The position numbers and the translations under genes are program-made. This document shows positions 27,016 to 35,459 of a stretch of 48,425 nt of DNA, in pieces. Positions within the stretch are counted from its first letter, which is position 1. Each line of letters opens with the position of its first letter. The DNA is taken from positions 1 through 48,425 of the forward strand of contig JAIQFM010000006.1 of NCBI GenBank assembly GCA_020073285.1, read 5' to 3'. The notes below the pieces were generated by a model. That model saw only the letters and a list, made by a program, of their open reading frames with translations. It ran no database searches and was not told where the DNA came from. Origin of the DNA: Terriglobia bacterium. GTDB taxonomy: Bacteria > Acidobacteriota > Terriglobia > Terriglobales > Acidobacteriaceae.

Positions 27016-28368
27016 CTACTCGGATGTATTTTGCTTCCCCAGCAGCCCGGCTCGAAATTCCTCGGCGGCGCCGAGATACTGTTCGGGCGCTTCGAGCTGC
27101 TGGAGGGCTGCGGGCGCGATGTGGTTGTTGACCTCGGGCATTTCGGCGAGCACTTCGGCCAAGCGGCGTCCTTGCGCGCGGCTGTTGCGCGTGGCTTTTT
27201 CGAGAAGCTGGTGGGCGGCGTCGTGCCCGAAATGTTCGCCCAGCAGCAGCATCGCTTTCTCGGCGAAGATAGCACCCTGCGTACTTTGAATGTTGGCGCG
27301 CATGCGCGCTTCATCCACCGTTAGGCCACCGGCTACTTCCGCCATCGACGCGACCGCCAGCCCCGTCGCCTGGATCACGCCCGCTACGGTAGGCCACTCC
27401 GCCTGCCAGCCGCCAACCCCACGCTCGTGCTCCTGCACCATGCTGGAGAGAAACCCAGACACCAGTCCGGGAACGCGAGTCGCCGCCGCCAAGGTCAGAA
27501 CGCAAGCGATGGGATTACGCTTCTGCGGCATGGTCGAAGAGCCGCCGCGACCGTCTTCGCCGGGCTCCGCAGCCTCCGCGACCTCGCCCTGCATCAACAG
27601 GCTGACGTCGCGCGCCATCTTCCCCAGAGAGCCGGTGAGGATCCCGCAAGCGCACACCAGCGCCGCCAGCCGGTCGCGCTGCGTGTGCCAAGGCGCATCG
27701 GGATAGCCTAGTCCGAGTTCCTTGGCCAGCGCTCTGCCGACGGCAGGCCCTTTCTCGCCCAGCGACGCCAGGGTTCCGCTGGCGCCTCCGAACTGCACGA
27801 CTAAAGCCTCCTCAAAAGCGGCTGCCAACCGGGCGTGGCCGCGCACGATTGCTCCCCGCCAGCCTGCGGCTTTGAGCCCGAAGGTGACGGGCGGCGCCGC
27901 CTGCAGCAGCGTCCGCCCGAGCATCAGCGTTTTTCCGTGCTGTTCCGCCAAGTGTCGCAAGGCTTGCTGCAATCGTGTGAGGTCAGCCTCCAGCAGCGGC
28001 CGGGCTCGTTTGAGAAGCAGCACCAGCGCGGTGTCGGCGACATCCTGGCTCGTCGCTCCCCAATGGACGAAGCGCGCGGCGTCCGGATTGGAAGCGCGTA
28101 CGCGCTGGGTGAGCGCCTTCGCCAGAGGGATGCCGGGAGTGCCGGCGCGCATGGAGTCGTGCGCCAGCGCGGACACGTCGAATGCGCCAGCCTTCGCCGC
28201 CGCCGCCGCGATGGCCTCCGCCGCAGCCTGCGGAATGACGCCGGCCAGCGCCTCGGCGCGGGCCAGGGCAGCTTCAAAATCCAGCATCGCCTGCAGGACA
28301 GATTCATCGGAGAACAAATCGGCGAGGGGATCCGTGGTGGCGAGACTCTCGATCAACCGCGCCGGCAT
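27016..28368 (-). CDS. pcaB: 3-carboxy-cis,cis-muconate cycloisomerase
   Basis: 450 residues of the fumarase/aspartase superfamily: the signature loop GSSTMPQKRNPIAC is exact (residues about 273-286), with HWGATSQDVADTA and GRTLLQAAPPVTFG upstream. N-terminus PLADLFSDESVLQAMLDFEAALA matches PcaB. Two starts compete: ATG 28416 (no Shine-Dalgarno) and ATG 28368 (GAGGA 10 nt upstream, then the family N-terminus); the latter is taken. It lies between pcaG and pcaL in the same direction and catalyses lactonisation of 3-carboxymuconate, the step after protocatechuate ring cleavage. Confidence 0.94.
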   Translation of the reverse strand: MPARLIESLATTDPLADLFSDESVLQAMLDFEAALARAEALAGVIPQAAAEAIAAAAAKAGAFDVSALAHDSMRAGTPGIPLAKALTQRVRASNPDAARFVHWGATSQDVADTALVLLLKRARPLLEADLTRLQQALRHLAEQHGKTLMLGRTLLQAAPPVTFGLKAAGWRGAIVRGHARLAAAFEEALVVQFGGASGTLASLGEKGPAVGRALAKELGLGYPDAPWHTQRDRLAALVCACGILTGSLGKMARDVSLLMQGEVAEAAEPGEDGRGGSSTMPQKRNPIACVLTLAAATRVPGLVSGFLSSMVQEHERGVGGWQAEWPTVAGVIQATGLAVASMAEVAGGLTVDEARMRANIQSTQGAIFAEKAMLLLGEHFGHDAAHQLLEKATRNSRAQGRRLAEVLAEMPEVNNHIAPAALQQLEAPEQYLGAAEEFRAGLLGKQNTSE

Positions 28369-28428
28369 GCAGGGTTGTTCCTCGCTCGTATCATAGACGA
28401 AGCGCTCGCCGGCCATGGCCGGCGAGTG

Positions 28429-29001
28429 TCACACGTCGAAGAAGACGGTTTCCCGCTCACCCTGGAGATGGACATCGAAGAGCCAGTGTCCCGCCCGCCC
28501 AGGATCGGGATGTAGCAGGAGCGTCGCACGGCGTTCCTCCGAAACCAGGGCCAGGACAGGATCCTGCCGGTTGGCCGGATCGTCGGCGAAGTACACCCGC
28601 GTACACAAGTGCCTGAGCAATCCGCGCGCAAAGACCGTCACATTAATATGCGGCGCCTGAAGCACGCCCCTGGAATCGGGCACGCGGCCGGGCTTGATGG
28701 TCTCGAACTGGCAGCGACCATCCTCCGCCGTGGCCAGCCGGCCGAAGCCCCAAAAGTCGTCTTCGATCGGCGCTGTCTGCGGGTCGTCCGGGTGACGATA
28801 CTTCCCCGCCGCGTTCGCTTGCCAGATTTCAATCATGGCATCGTTGATGGGCGCACCGTCACCATCGAGGACGCGGAAGGTGAGCGCAATGCGCTCGCCT
28901 TTCGTGGCTTCCCCGGCCACGCGGGCCACTGACCTCCCCCCGGTGAGTCCGAGATGAAAGTAGGGCCCGACGGTCTGGGATGGGGTTGGGATCAGATCCA
29001 C
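28429..29001 (-). CDS. pcaG: Protocatechuate 3,4-dioxygenase alpha subunit
   Basis: 190 residues. IPTPSQTVGPYFHLGL at the N-terminus and IEIWQANAAGKYRHPDD are characteristic of the alpha chain; the iron-binding Tyr/His set is absent, as expected (APHINVTVFARG replaces the HIH site). The start is GTG at 29001, with GGAGG 6 nt upstream, one nucleotide beyond the pcaH stop; the longer open frame to 29094 runs antiparallel inside pcaH and is rejected. Pairs with PcaH to form the intradiol dioxygenase that opens protocatechuate to 3-carboxy-cis,cis-muconate. Confidence 0.94.
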   Translation of the reverse strand: MDLIPTPSQTVGPYFHLGLTGGRSVARVAGEATKGERIALTFRVLDGDGAPINDAMIEIWQANAAGKYRHPDDPQTAPIEDDFWGFGRLATAEDGRCQFETIKPGRVPDSRGVLQAPHINVTVFARGLLRHLCTRVYFADDPANRQDPVLALVSEERRATLLLHPDPGRAGHWLFDVHLQGERETVFFDV

Positions 29002-29002
29002 T

Positions 29003-29731
29003 TCAAGCCTCCAGCGGAGTCGCGTCTCGGCCGCGCAGCACGATATCGAAGCGGTAGGCGAGCGCCCACTCCGGCTGCGCCGTCTCCATGTCAAGCCTGG
29101 AGATCAAGCGTTCGCGCGCGCGCTCATCGCGTATGGATTGGAAGATCGGATCGAGGGCCAGCAGAGGATCGCCGGGAAAGTACATCTGCGTGACCAGGCG
29201 GGTGGCGAAGGCCGGCCCAAACAAAGAGATGTGGATGTGGGCGGGGCGCCAGGCGTTGTAGTGATTGCGCCAGGGATAGGCGCCAGGCTTGACCGTCACG
29301 AAGCGGTAGCCGCCGTTCGCATCGCTCAGGGTGCGGCCGGCGCCGCTGAAATTCGGGTCCAAGGGCGCGGGGTGCTGGTCGCGCTGATGAAAATAGCGCC
29401 CCGCCGCGTTGGCCTGCCAAATCTCGATCAGTGTGTGCGGGACCGGATGTCCGTCACCGTCCAGCACGCGTCCACTCAGGATCACGCGCTCCCCGAGCGG
29501 CTCGCCCGCATGCTGGCGCGTCAGGTCGTTGTCCGTCTCGCCGATCTCCTCGTGGCCATGGAGCGGGCCGGTAACCTCCGACAACGTATGGGGCAGCAGG
29601 ATGGGCGGTTTGCTGGGAGCGCGTCGGATCGTGGACCGGTAGGGCTCATGGAGCAGCTCCGGCTGGCTGCCCGGCTGTGGCCGCCGATACGGCGCGATCA
29701 GAGGACCGGTCGCATTCTGAATCTTGCTCAT
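29003..29731 (-). CDS. pcaH: Protocatechuate 3,4-dioxygenase beta subunit
   Basis: 242 residues. The Fe(III) ligands of intradiol dioxygenases are present: Tyr113 (AGRYFHQ), Tyr152 (GAYPWRN), His165 and His167 (RPAHIHIS). The N-terminal arm RRAPSKPPILLPHTLSE and LTRQHAGEPLGERV are typical of the beta chain. First gene of the pcaHGBL operon; spacing to pcaG is essentially zero. A promoter-like pair lies about 30-55 bp upstream. No pcaQ/pcaR-type regulator, pcaIJ or pcaF is in the window, so later steps are encoded elsewhere. Confidence 0.96.
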   Translation of the reverse strand: MSKIQNATGPLIAPYRRPQPGSQPELLHEPYRSTIRRAPSKPPILLPHTLSEVTGPLHGHEEIGETDNDLTRQHAGEPLGERVILSGRVLDGDGHPVPHTLIEIWQANAAGRYFHQRDQHPAPLDPNFSGAGRTLSDANGGYRFVTVKPGAYPWRNHYNAWRPAHIHISLFGPAFATRLVTQMYFPGDPLLALDPIFQSIRDERARERLISRLDMETAQPEWALAYRFDIVLRGRDATPLEA

Positions 29732-29760
29732 GGATTCTTTTTCCCGCCGAGTCGCCTGAA

Positions 29761-29787
29761 GCTATACCGCTCTCCAAGCAGCGTCAA
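29761..29787 (-). promoter_or_regulatory. Candidate promoter for the pcaHGBL operon
   Basis: Reading the minus strand, TTGACG (29787-29782) is followed after 15 bp by TATAGC (29766-29761). The hexamers are good but the spacer is 1-2 bp short. The predicted transcript would start about 23 bp upstream of the pcaH ATG. Confidence 0.4.
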
Positions 29788-29872
29788 GCAAGCTCGTTAT
29801 CACGGGCTATGTTACCAAAAGGTTCCTACTACCGAAAATAATGCATTCGGCTACAATGGCTCGGACATCGAA

Positions 29873-30769
29873 TTGCTCGCCTCCTATTGGACGATCGCCG
29901 GGCGCACCTTTCCGCATACCGACCGGGAATACAGCCCGTTCGATTTCAAGGACAGGGTGGAATCCGCGGCTGCGGCCGGATTCAAGGGGCTCGGATTGTG
30001 GCACGCCGACATCGACTACATCCTCCAGCGCAGAACTCTCCAGGAGATGAAGGCCATTCTCGACGATAACGGCATGAAATATGTCGAACTGGAATTCCTT
30101 AGCGACTGGTTCCTGGAGGGCGAGAGGAAAAAGCAATCCGACCTTCGCAAGCAGAAGTTGCTGAGAGCCGCCGAAGTTATGCAGGCAAAGCATATCAAGG
30201 TCGGCGATTTTTATCGCGAGGAGTGTCCCATGCCGCGCCTCATTGAGACCTTCGCCGCGCTCTGCGAGGAGGCGGCCAATCACGGAACCAAGATTGGGTT
30301 CGAGTTGATGCCGTTTGCCATGATCGACACGCTCCCGGACGCGCTGCGCCTGGTCGAAGGCACCGACGGCGGCATCGTCTTCGACCTCTGGCACCTGGTG
30401 AAACTGCGGATTCCCTTTGAGGAGGTTGCCCGAGTCCCCGCGCGGCATGTGCTCGGGATCGAACTCAACGACGGGACCTTGGAAGCACCCTGGAGCCTGC
30501 ACGAAGATACTGTCAATCACAGAAGATTCTGCGGCGAAGGGGAGTTCGACGTTCAGGGCTTCGTCGCTTGCATGCGGACGGCGGATTACCGCGGCCCTTG
30601 GGGAATCGAGGTCCTTTCCGAAGAAGCGCGAGAAATGCCCCTGGAAGAGCTTACGACGCGGGCGTTTCAGACGACCATGGCGCAATTTCGTCCGACACCC
30701 GCCAGGGCTGCAAGCACGCCTGGAGCGGGCCGCAGTCACGGCTTATCTCCTCCGAGAAAAAAAGCATAG
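29873..30769 (+). CDS. Xylose-isomerase-like TIM-barrel protein (sugar phosphate isomerase/epimerase family), possible 3-dehydroshikimate dehydratase
   Basis: About 298 residues. AP-endonuclease-2/xylose-isomerase fold: GFKGLGLWHADIDY (strand 2), YVELEFLSDW, and metal-site acids in KIGFELMPF, GIVFDLWHLVK, VLGIELNDG and GPWGIEVLSEE. No ATG or GTG is in frame at the domain start; TTG at 29873 begins LLASYWTIAGRTFPH, which is the family N-terminus, so TTG (or the ATC two codons before) must initiate. It is divergent from pcaH (141-bp gap). The bacterial protocatechuate-forming 3-dehydroshikimate dehydratases (AsbF/QuiC) share this fold and metal site, and feeding protocatechuate to the neighbouring operon would make sense. 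That substrate is inference. Confidence 0.8.
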   Translation: MLASYWTIAGRTFPHTDREYSPFDFKDRVESAAAAGFKGLGLWHADIDYILQRRTLQEMKAILDDNGMKYVELEFLSDWFLEGERKKQSDLRKQKLLRAAEVMQAKHIKVGDFYREECPMPRLIETFAALCEEAANHGTKIGFELMPFAMIDTLPDALRLVEGTDGGIVFDLWHLVKLRIPFEEVARVPARHVLGIELNDGTLEAPWSLHEDTVNHRRFCGEGEFDVQGFVACMRTADYRGPWGIEVLSEEAREMPLEELTTRAFQTTMAQFRPTPARAASTPGAGRSHGLSPPRKKA

Positions 30770-30798
30770 GGTTCGATGTAGTCGCTGGCCGGGCAGTC

Positions 30799-30825
30799 AA
30801 AAATGGGGGAGCCCGCAGGCTCCCC
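30799..30825 (-). terminator. Rho-independent terminator of TonB receptor 2
   Basis: GGGGAGCC (30806-30813), CGCA loop, GGCTCCCC (30818-30825): a perfect 8-bp stem. On the minus strand it is followed by A then TTTTT, 20 bp beyond the receptor stop. The plus side lacks a T-run, so it acts mainly on the minus-strand gene. Confidence 0.85.
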
Positions 30826-30844
30826 TCCGAAACGGACCCGTTAT

Positions 30845-33800
30845 CTAGAAGGTGAGACGCAGCGCCATCTGGATAAAGCGACGCTCGTTGGGAACGCCGA
30901 ATGCAGGATTGACGCCCTTCTTGCCAAAAATCTGGAAGGGGACGCCCGTGCCGAAGAAGCCCGCATCCGCCTGACTCGTCTGAACATAATAGTTCGAGTG
31001 ATTCAGGGCGTTGTAGAACTCGGCGCGGTATTGCAGTTTAAGGCGTTCATTGATCGAGAAGTACTTCCCGATGGAAAAGTTGATGTTGTACCAGCCGGGC
31101 TGTTGGAAGGTGTTGCGCCCGGCCATGTTGGACGGGTAGTGGCAGTTCTTGCCGGTGGAGACCAGGTGACCGGCGGCATTGGTAACCATGTCGCAGGTGG
31201 GTAACTCACCCGATCCAACCAGCGGGTCCTTGTAGGTGTTCGAACCGGGCAGATTGCTGTACACGAAGGTGTTGGGCGCAGTCGGACTGGAAGTGCTGGA
31301 GCTGCCGCCCAGGTCGAATGCCGCGGTGGGTATATAGCGCGACGCAATCGTGTCCGTCCCGAGAAAGCCGTTGCTGTCAAACACCGTGAACGGATTCCCA
31401 GTGCGGGCCACCAGGATGGGCGCAAGTTCCCAGCCATCCAACGCCTGGCGCACGACACCATGCGTTCCCTTGGCAAAGGGCACGGTCCACACCGCGCTGA
31501 GAGCGACGCGATGGCGGGCGTCGTAATCGGCGCTACCCTTGTCGAGGGCCGGATTGAATGGATCCAGCAGGCCGAGGAATCCCTCCGCCTGCGGAGTTTC
31601 GCTGAAGGTGGAACTGATGTTGTCAATGGCATGCGACCACGTGTAATTCATCACGATGTCCAAGCCCTTGTTGAACAGGTTGCTGGAGGTAAAGCGCGTG
31701 CTCAGGCCGTGGTAGTGGCTGAAGCCGTTGGCGCCGCGGGTATTCATGTTGCCGTACTGGCGGTTGAGCCGATCAATCGGATTTATCGTCGGATCGCTGC
31801 CCAGGTACACCACGCCAGTTCCAGCCTGGTTCGTGTTCTCGATACTGTACAAATGGATCGAGTGGGTTCCGGTGTACTCCAGGGCGAGAACGGAGTTCCT
31901 CAGTACCTGATGTTGCAGGGACAGGTTCCACATCTGGGTGTATGCCGTGGGGATGTCCTGCCGGACATAGCGCAGGCTGGCATTGGGCAGAGCCTTGGTG
32001 CCGGTTCCGGCAAACGGTCCGACGTTGCTGGTGGTGATACCGGCTGGGTTGGGATTAAAGATGGAATTGAACTGCCCCGGGGGATTCTGGATCACGTTGA
32101 AGGTTACGTTTCCGAAATTCCGTTCGTAGGCGATGCCGTAGCCGCCACGGAATGCGGTCTTTCCGTCACCGGAAACGTCATACGCGAAACCGATGCGCGG
32201 GCCGAAGTTGTGGTACTGCGGACTCCACAGGCCGCCGACGGGACTGGCCGGACTAAACGGGGTGGCGGCCACGGTGTACACCCGCCCGTTGCGGAGCTGC
32301 TCGAACACATTGGATCCGCTCCCGAAGACGAAGTTCGAATCCAGATGCGCGTCCTTGTTGTGCTGCACCCCGTAGTACTCCCAACGCAGGCCCAGGTTGA
32401 GCGTAAGTCTGGGTGTGACCTTCCAGGTGTCTTGTCCGTAGAAGGCCATATCGTTGTAGCGGTTGCTGCGGCCGAACGGCGGCTGTCCAACGGGCAGGGT
32501 GATGGTGCAATCCGGGGTGGCGATGGTCGCTCCCGAGGCGTCTTTGCTGCACGGAAACTTGCCTTGAGGATCCACCACCACTTGGAACCAGTTCGCTTGT
32601 CCTTGCAGCAGCAGTTCCAACCCGCCGGAGATCAAGCTCGGCGCATTCAGGGCTTCCACCGCATTCTGGTAGGCGCCAAAGCTGTGATTGTCGCGGGTGT
32701 AGACGTATTCGCCGCCGAAATGGAACTCGTGTTTACCCCTGAGCCAGGTGAAGGCGTGCGAGATTTCGGCGACGTTCTGCGGCCCGCCGGACGGGATGGC
32801 ATTACCCGGCGTGAATTCCGAGTAACCGGGCAGGGCGACGAAGTCGCCATTCACCTTGGCCGCCGTGCTGGAGCTGAAATACAGCGTCGGTTGCACCGGC
32901 TGGTTCGGCGAGAGCGGTTGCAGGTTGTTGAGGCGGTTGAACAGCAACTTCGTGTCACTCACCAGCCGCGGACTCCAGACGCGGGTGACCGACAGCATGG
33001 CATTGTTGTTGTAGTTGGTCTGGCCGGTGTCGTAGCCCTCATACGGGCTGTTGTTGAGGAAGCCGGCGAACTCATTCTGGCTGAGCAGCGCGTAGCGGCC
33101 AAAGATGGTGGTGTTATCCGACAGGTGGTAGTCGATGCGGTGGATCATGTTGCGTTGGTTCTGGGGAGCCCCGCCGCCGGAATCCGACGGGACGGTGTAG
33201 CTGACCTTGTCAAAGAGCGGCGCGCTATTGCCGTAGGCGGCCAGCATGGGGTTGGTGGCGGCGAATCCGGCAGCCGAAAAGTCCAGACCGGCGTCGGCGC
33301 CGTTCAACTTTCTGAGGGTTGTCAGCCCCGAACGAAAGGGGTGGTCGAAGAACGCCTGTGTGGCAGGCGAAGCCGCCGCCAGGAACGCGGGGTCCATGAC
33401 CACGGCGATGGCGGTGGCGGCGCTGCGCACGCGCTGCCATTCGGTGCTGCTGAAGAAGAACAACTTGTTCTTGACGATCGGTCCGCCGATGGAATAGCCA
33501 AACTGGTTGCGGGTGTAGCGCTGCTTGGCAATCCCGTTGGCGTTGGAGTCGTAGTCGTTGGAGGTCAGCGCCGAAATGCGGTTGAAGTCATAGACGGAAC
33601 CGTGGAATGAGTTCGTCCCCGACTTGGTGACCACGTTGATGACGCCACCGGTGGCTCGGCCGTATTCCGCGGTGAAATTGCTGCTGGTCACCGAGAACTC
33701 CTGCACCGCATCCAGCGGGACGGATTGGCCAACCTTGGTGGTGAACAGGTCCACGTTCTCGCCACCATCCAGCAGAATGTCAACGCCGGACGAACGCTGC

Positions 33801-34393
33801 CCATTGATCGCGACTCCGGCGCCGCGCGTAATCTGGTCCTTGCCGCCGCCCCCGGAAGACGAATCCTGGGCGACATTGCCCAGCGTTTGCACGAAGTCAT
33901 AGGGATCGCGGGTGAGCGAGGGCAACTGGGCTACGCGCTTGTTGTCCACAACTTGCGTGATCGCCGAACTCTCGGTATCGACTTGGGCCGCGGCCTGGCC
34001 AACCACCTCGACCGTGGTTTCCGCTCCGGCCGCGCGTAACTTGACGTCCAGGACGGAGCGCACGCCGGGAGACACTTGGAAATTCTGCTTAACTTCGCCG
34101 AACCCCGACTGCGAAATCTTGACTACGTAGGTTCCGGGGGAGAGATTGGTGATGGTGTAACTTCCGGTGCCGTCGGTGGTGGCCGTCCGGACCGCGTTGG
34201 TGTCGGCGCCGGTCGCGGTCACCGTGGCGCCAACAACCACCGCGCCGGATGGATCGGTTATGGTGCCGGCGATAATCCCTTTTTCAAACTGGGCCAGTGC
34301 CGCCGTTGAAAGCAGTAGCAGGACAGCCACCGCCGCCGCTAAGCGGTCAAAGCCTCGTCTGGTTCGCCGCCGATGTGTGAGCACGTTTGTCAT
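30845..34393 (-). CDS. Oar-like TonB-dependent receptor with carboxypeptidase-regulatory-like domain (2)
   Basis: 1,182 residues. Twin-Arg-rich n-region and hydrophobic signal (DRLAAAVAVLLLLSTAALAQ), carboxypeptidase-regulatory-like domain (IAGTITDPSGAVVVGATV, SPGTYVVKISQSGFGE), plug (about 120-270, with SSGVDILLDGGENV and YGRATGGVINVVTKSGTN), a long barrel, and terminal strand FIQMALRLTF. ATG 34393 has GAGGAG 9-10 nt upstream and is the family-like start; the frame is open a further 270 nt but that part is not protein-like. A strong terminator follows. A LytS/LytTR pair is encoded just upstream on the same strand and could control it. Confidence 0.93.
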   Translation of the reverse strand: MTNVLTHRRRTRRGFDRLAAAVAVLLLLSTAALAQFEKGIIAGTITDPSGAVVVGATVTATGADTNAVRTATTDGTGSYTITNLSPGTYVVKISQSGFGEVKQNFQVSPGVRSVLDVKLRAAGAETTVEVVGQAAAQVDTESSAITQVVDNKRVAQLPSLTRDPYDFVQTLGNVAQDSSSGGGGKDQITRGAGVAINGQRSSGVDILLDGGENVDLFTTKVGQSVPLDAVQEFSVTSSNFTAEYGRATGGVINVVTKSGTNSFHGSVYDFNRISALTSNDYDSNANGIAKQRYTRNQFGYSIGGPIVKNKLFFFSSTEWQRVRSAATAIAVVMDPAFLAAASPATQAFFDHPFRSGLTTLRKLNGADAGLDFSAAGFAATNPMLAAYGNSAPLFDKVSYTVPSDSGGGAPQNQRNMIHRIDYHLSDNTTIFGRYALLSQNEFAGFLNNSPYEGYDTGQTNYNNNAMLSVTRVWSPRLVSDTKLLFNRLNNLQPLSPNQPVQPTLYFSSSTAAKVNGDFVALPGYSEFTPGNAIPSGGPQNVAEISHAFTWLRGKHEFHFGGEYVYTRDNHSFGAYQNAVEALNAPSLISGGLELLLQGQANWFQVVVDPQGKFPCSKDASGATIATPDCTITLPVGQPPFGRSNRYNDMAFYGQDTWKVTPRLTLNLGLRWEYYGVQHNKDAHLDSNFVFGSGSNVFEQLRNGRVYTVAATPFSPASPVGGLWSPQYHNFGPRIGFAYDVSGDGKTAFRGGYGIAYERNFGNVTFNVIQNPPGQFNSIFNPNPAGITTSNVGPFAGTGTKALPNASLRYVRQDIPTAYTQMWNLSLQHQVLRNSVLALEYTGTHSIHLYSIENTNQAGTGVVYLGSDPTINPIDRLNRQYGNMNTRGANGFSHYHGLSTRFTSSNLFNKGLDIVMNYTWSHAIDNISSTFSETPQAEGFLGLLDPFNPALDKGSADYDARHRVALSAVWTVPFAKGTHGVVRQALDGWELAPILVARTGNPFTVFDSNGFLGTDTIASRYIPTAAFDLGGSSSTSSPTAPNTFVYSNLPGSNTYKDPLVGSGELPTCDMVTNAAGHLVSTGKNCHYPSNMAGRNTFQQPGWYNINFSIGKYFSINERLKLQYRAEFYNALNHSNYYVQTSQADAGFFGTGVPFQIFGKKGVNPAFGVPNERRFIQMALRLTF

Positions 34394-34706
34394 CTTTAAT
34401 TTCTCCTCTGCGCATCCGACCGCGCTGTGTTTCCTTGAGTGTCGAATCGGCGCGAAACCCGCACCGCGTGCTGTCACACTGTGCAAGAACATTGCCAAGG
34501 TAGCCGCGGGCGCGGGTGTGGTACGAACGCCTGGGGGCGAGGGACAGATGAACTGTGTAGGAGGGTCGGTGGCGATTAGTGGGAGGACACGTCCCACCGG
34601 CAGGTTGGGTTGCGAGTGGAATGCCTCTTCTTCGTCCCGTGACGAGCGCCCCACCAGGTTCGTCACACTATGAAATATCGGAGTGCGACCGAATGGCGCG
34701 TCCGAA
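34394..34706. other. 313-bp intergenic region between LytTR regulator and TonB receptor 2
   Basis: No gene is supported here. It holds two dyads: CACACTGTG (34475-34483, perfect) and GTGGGA/TCCCAC with a 7-nt loop (34579-34597). The element GTCACACT occurs twice (34473 and 34662 areas). These are candidate operators for the receptor gene downstream; no clear promoter hexamers could be fixed. Confidence 0.4.
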
Positions 34707-35459
34707 TCAAATGGCGTTTTTCAGAATGGAAGCGAGGTTGTCGCGATAGCCCCGGCTGGAAGGCAGTTCCTTGCCGCTCTGCAGGCGAATCATGTATTCG
34801 CCGCTGCTGCAAGGCTGTACACCGCGGATCTTGGCCAAATTGACAATGAAGGAGCGATGAATGCGGAGGAACTGCATCGGGTTGAGCTTTCTCTCCAGTT
34901 CATTCATGGTGTGGCGGATCAGGAACGATTGCGAGCCGGTGTGGATTTCGGCGTAGTTGGACGCGGCTTCGATCCAATCGATTTCCTTGGCGTCGAAAAA
35001 CAGGATTCTGCCCTCCGATTTCACCAGGAAACGGTCAATCGCATCGGAGGTTTTGTGGAAGGTATCGGCGGCGTTTCCGGCGGGCGTGGATTGCAACAGG
35101 CGCGCCTTGATTCTCCGGATGCAGCGCCCGAGCCGCTCTTCGTCAAAAGGCTTCAACAGGTAATCGAGCACTTCCGCCTCGAATGCCTGGACTGCGTAAT
35201 TGGAATAGGCGGTAGTAAGGACGACCAGCGGACGCGTAACCAGATCGATCGAGTTCAGCGCGCCGAAGCCATCGACGTCCGGCATCTGCACGTCCAGGAA
35301 CATCACCTGCGGCCGATGCGCATAGATTGCCTGGATCGCCTCGCGACCGGTACTGCACTCCTGAACAACCCGAAACATCGGATCGTGCCCGAGAAGCATG
35401 CGCAGTTTTTCCCGTGCCAGGGGTTCGTCATCCACGATCAGCGTCGTGATGTCGTTCAT
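34707..35459 (-). CDS. LytTR-type response regulator
   Basis: 250 residues. Receiver domain 1-120 with acidic pocket Asp10-Asp11, phospho-acceptor Asp56 (MFLDVQMPD), and Lys103 (DYLLKPF); LytTR DNA-binding domain about 145-250 (IDWIEAASNYAEIHTG, FLRIHRSFIVNLAKI, SSRGYRDNL). The ATG at 35459 overlaps the TGA of the kinase gene (ATGA), so translation is coupled. The pair forms a LytS/LytR-like system, with TonB receptor 2 the next gene downstream on the same strand. Confidence 0.95.
   Translation of the reverse strand: MNDITTLIVDDEPLAREKLRMLLGHDPMFRVVQECSTGREAIQAIYAHRPQVMFLDVQMPDVDGFGALNSIDLVTRPLVVLTTAYSNYAVQAFEAEVLDYLLKPFDEERLGRCIRRIKARLLQSTPAGNAADTFHKTSDAIDRFLVKSEGRILFFDAKEIDWIEAASNYAEIHTGSQSFLIRHTMNELERKLNPMQFLRIHRSFIVNLAKIRGVQPCSSGEYMIRLQSGKELPSSRGYRDNLASILKNAI

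Noticed and set aside
31460-33610. Long open plus-strand frame (over 700 codons) antisense to TonB receptor 2
   Set aside because: Val/Gly/Arg-rich translation with no recognisable fold; the minus-strand receptor explains the region fully.
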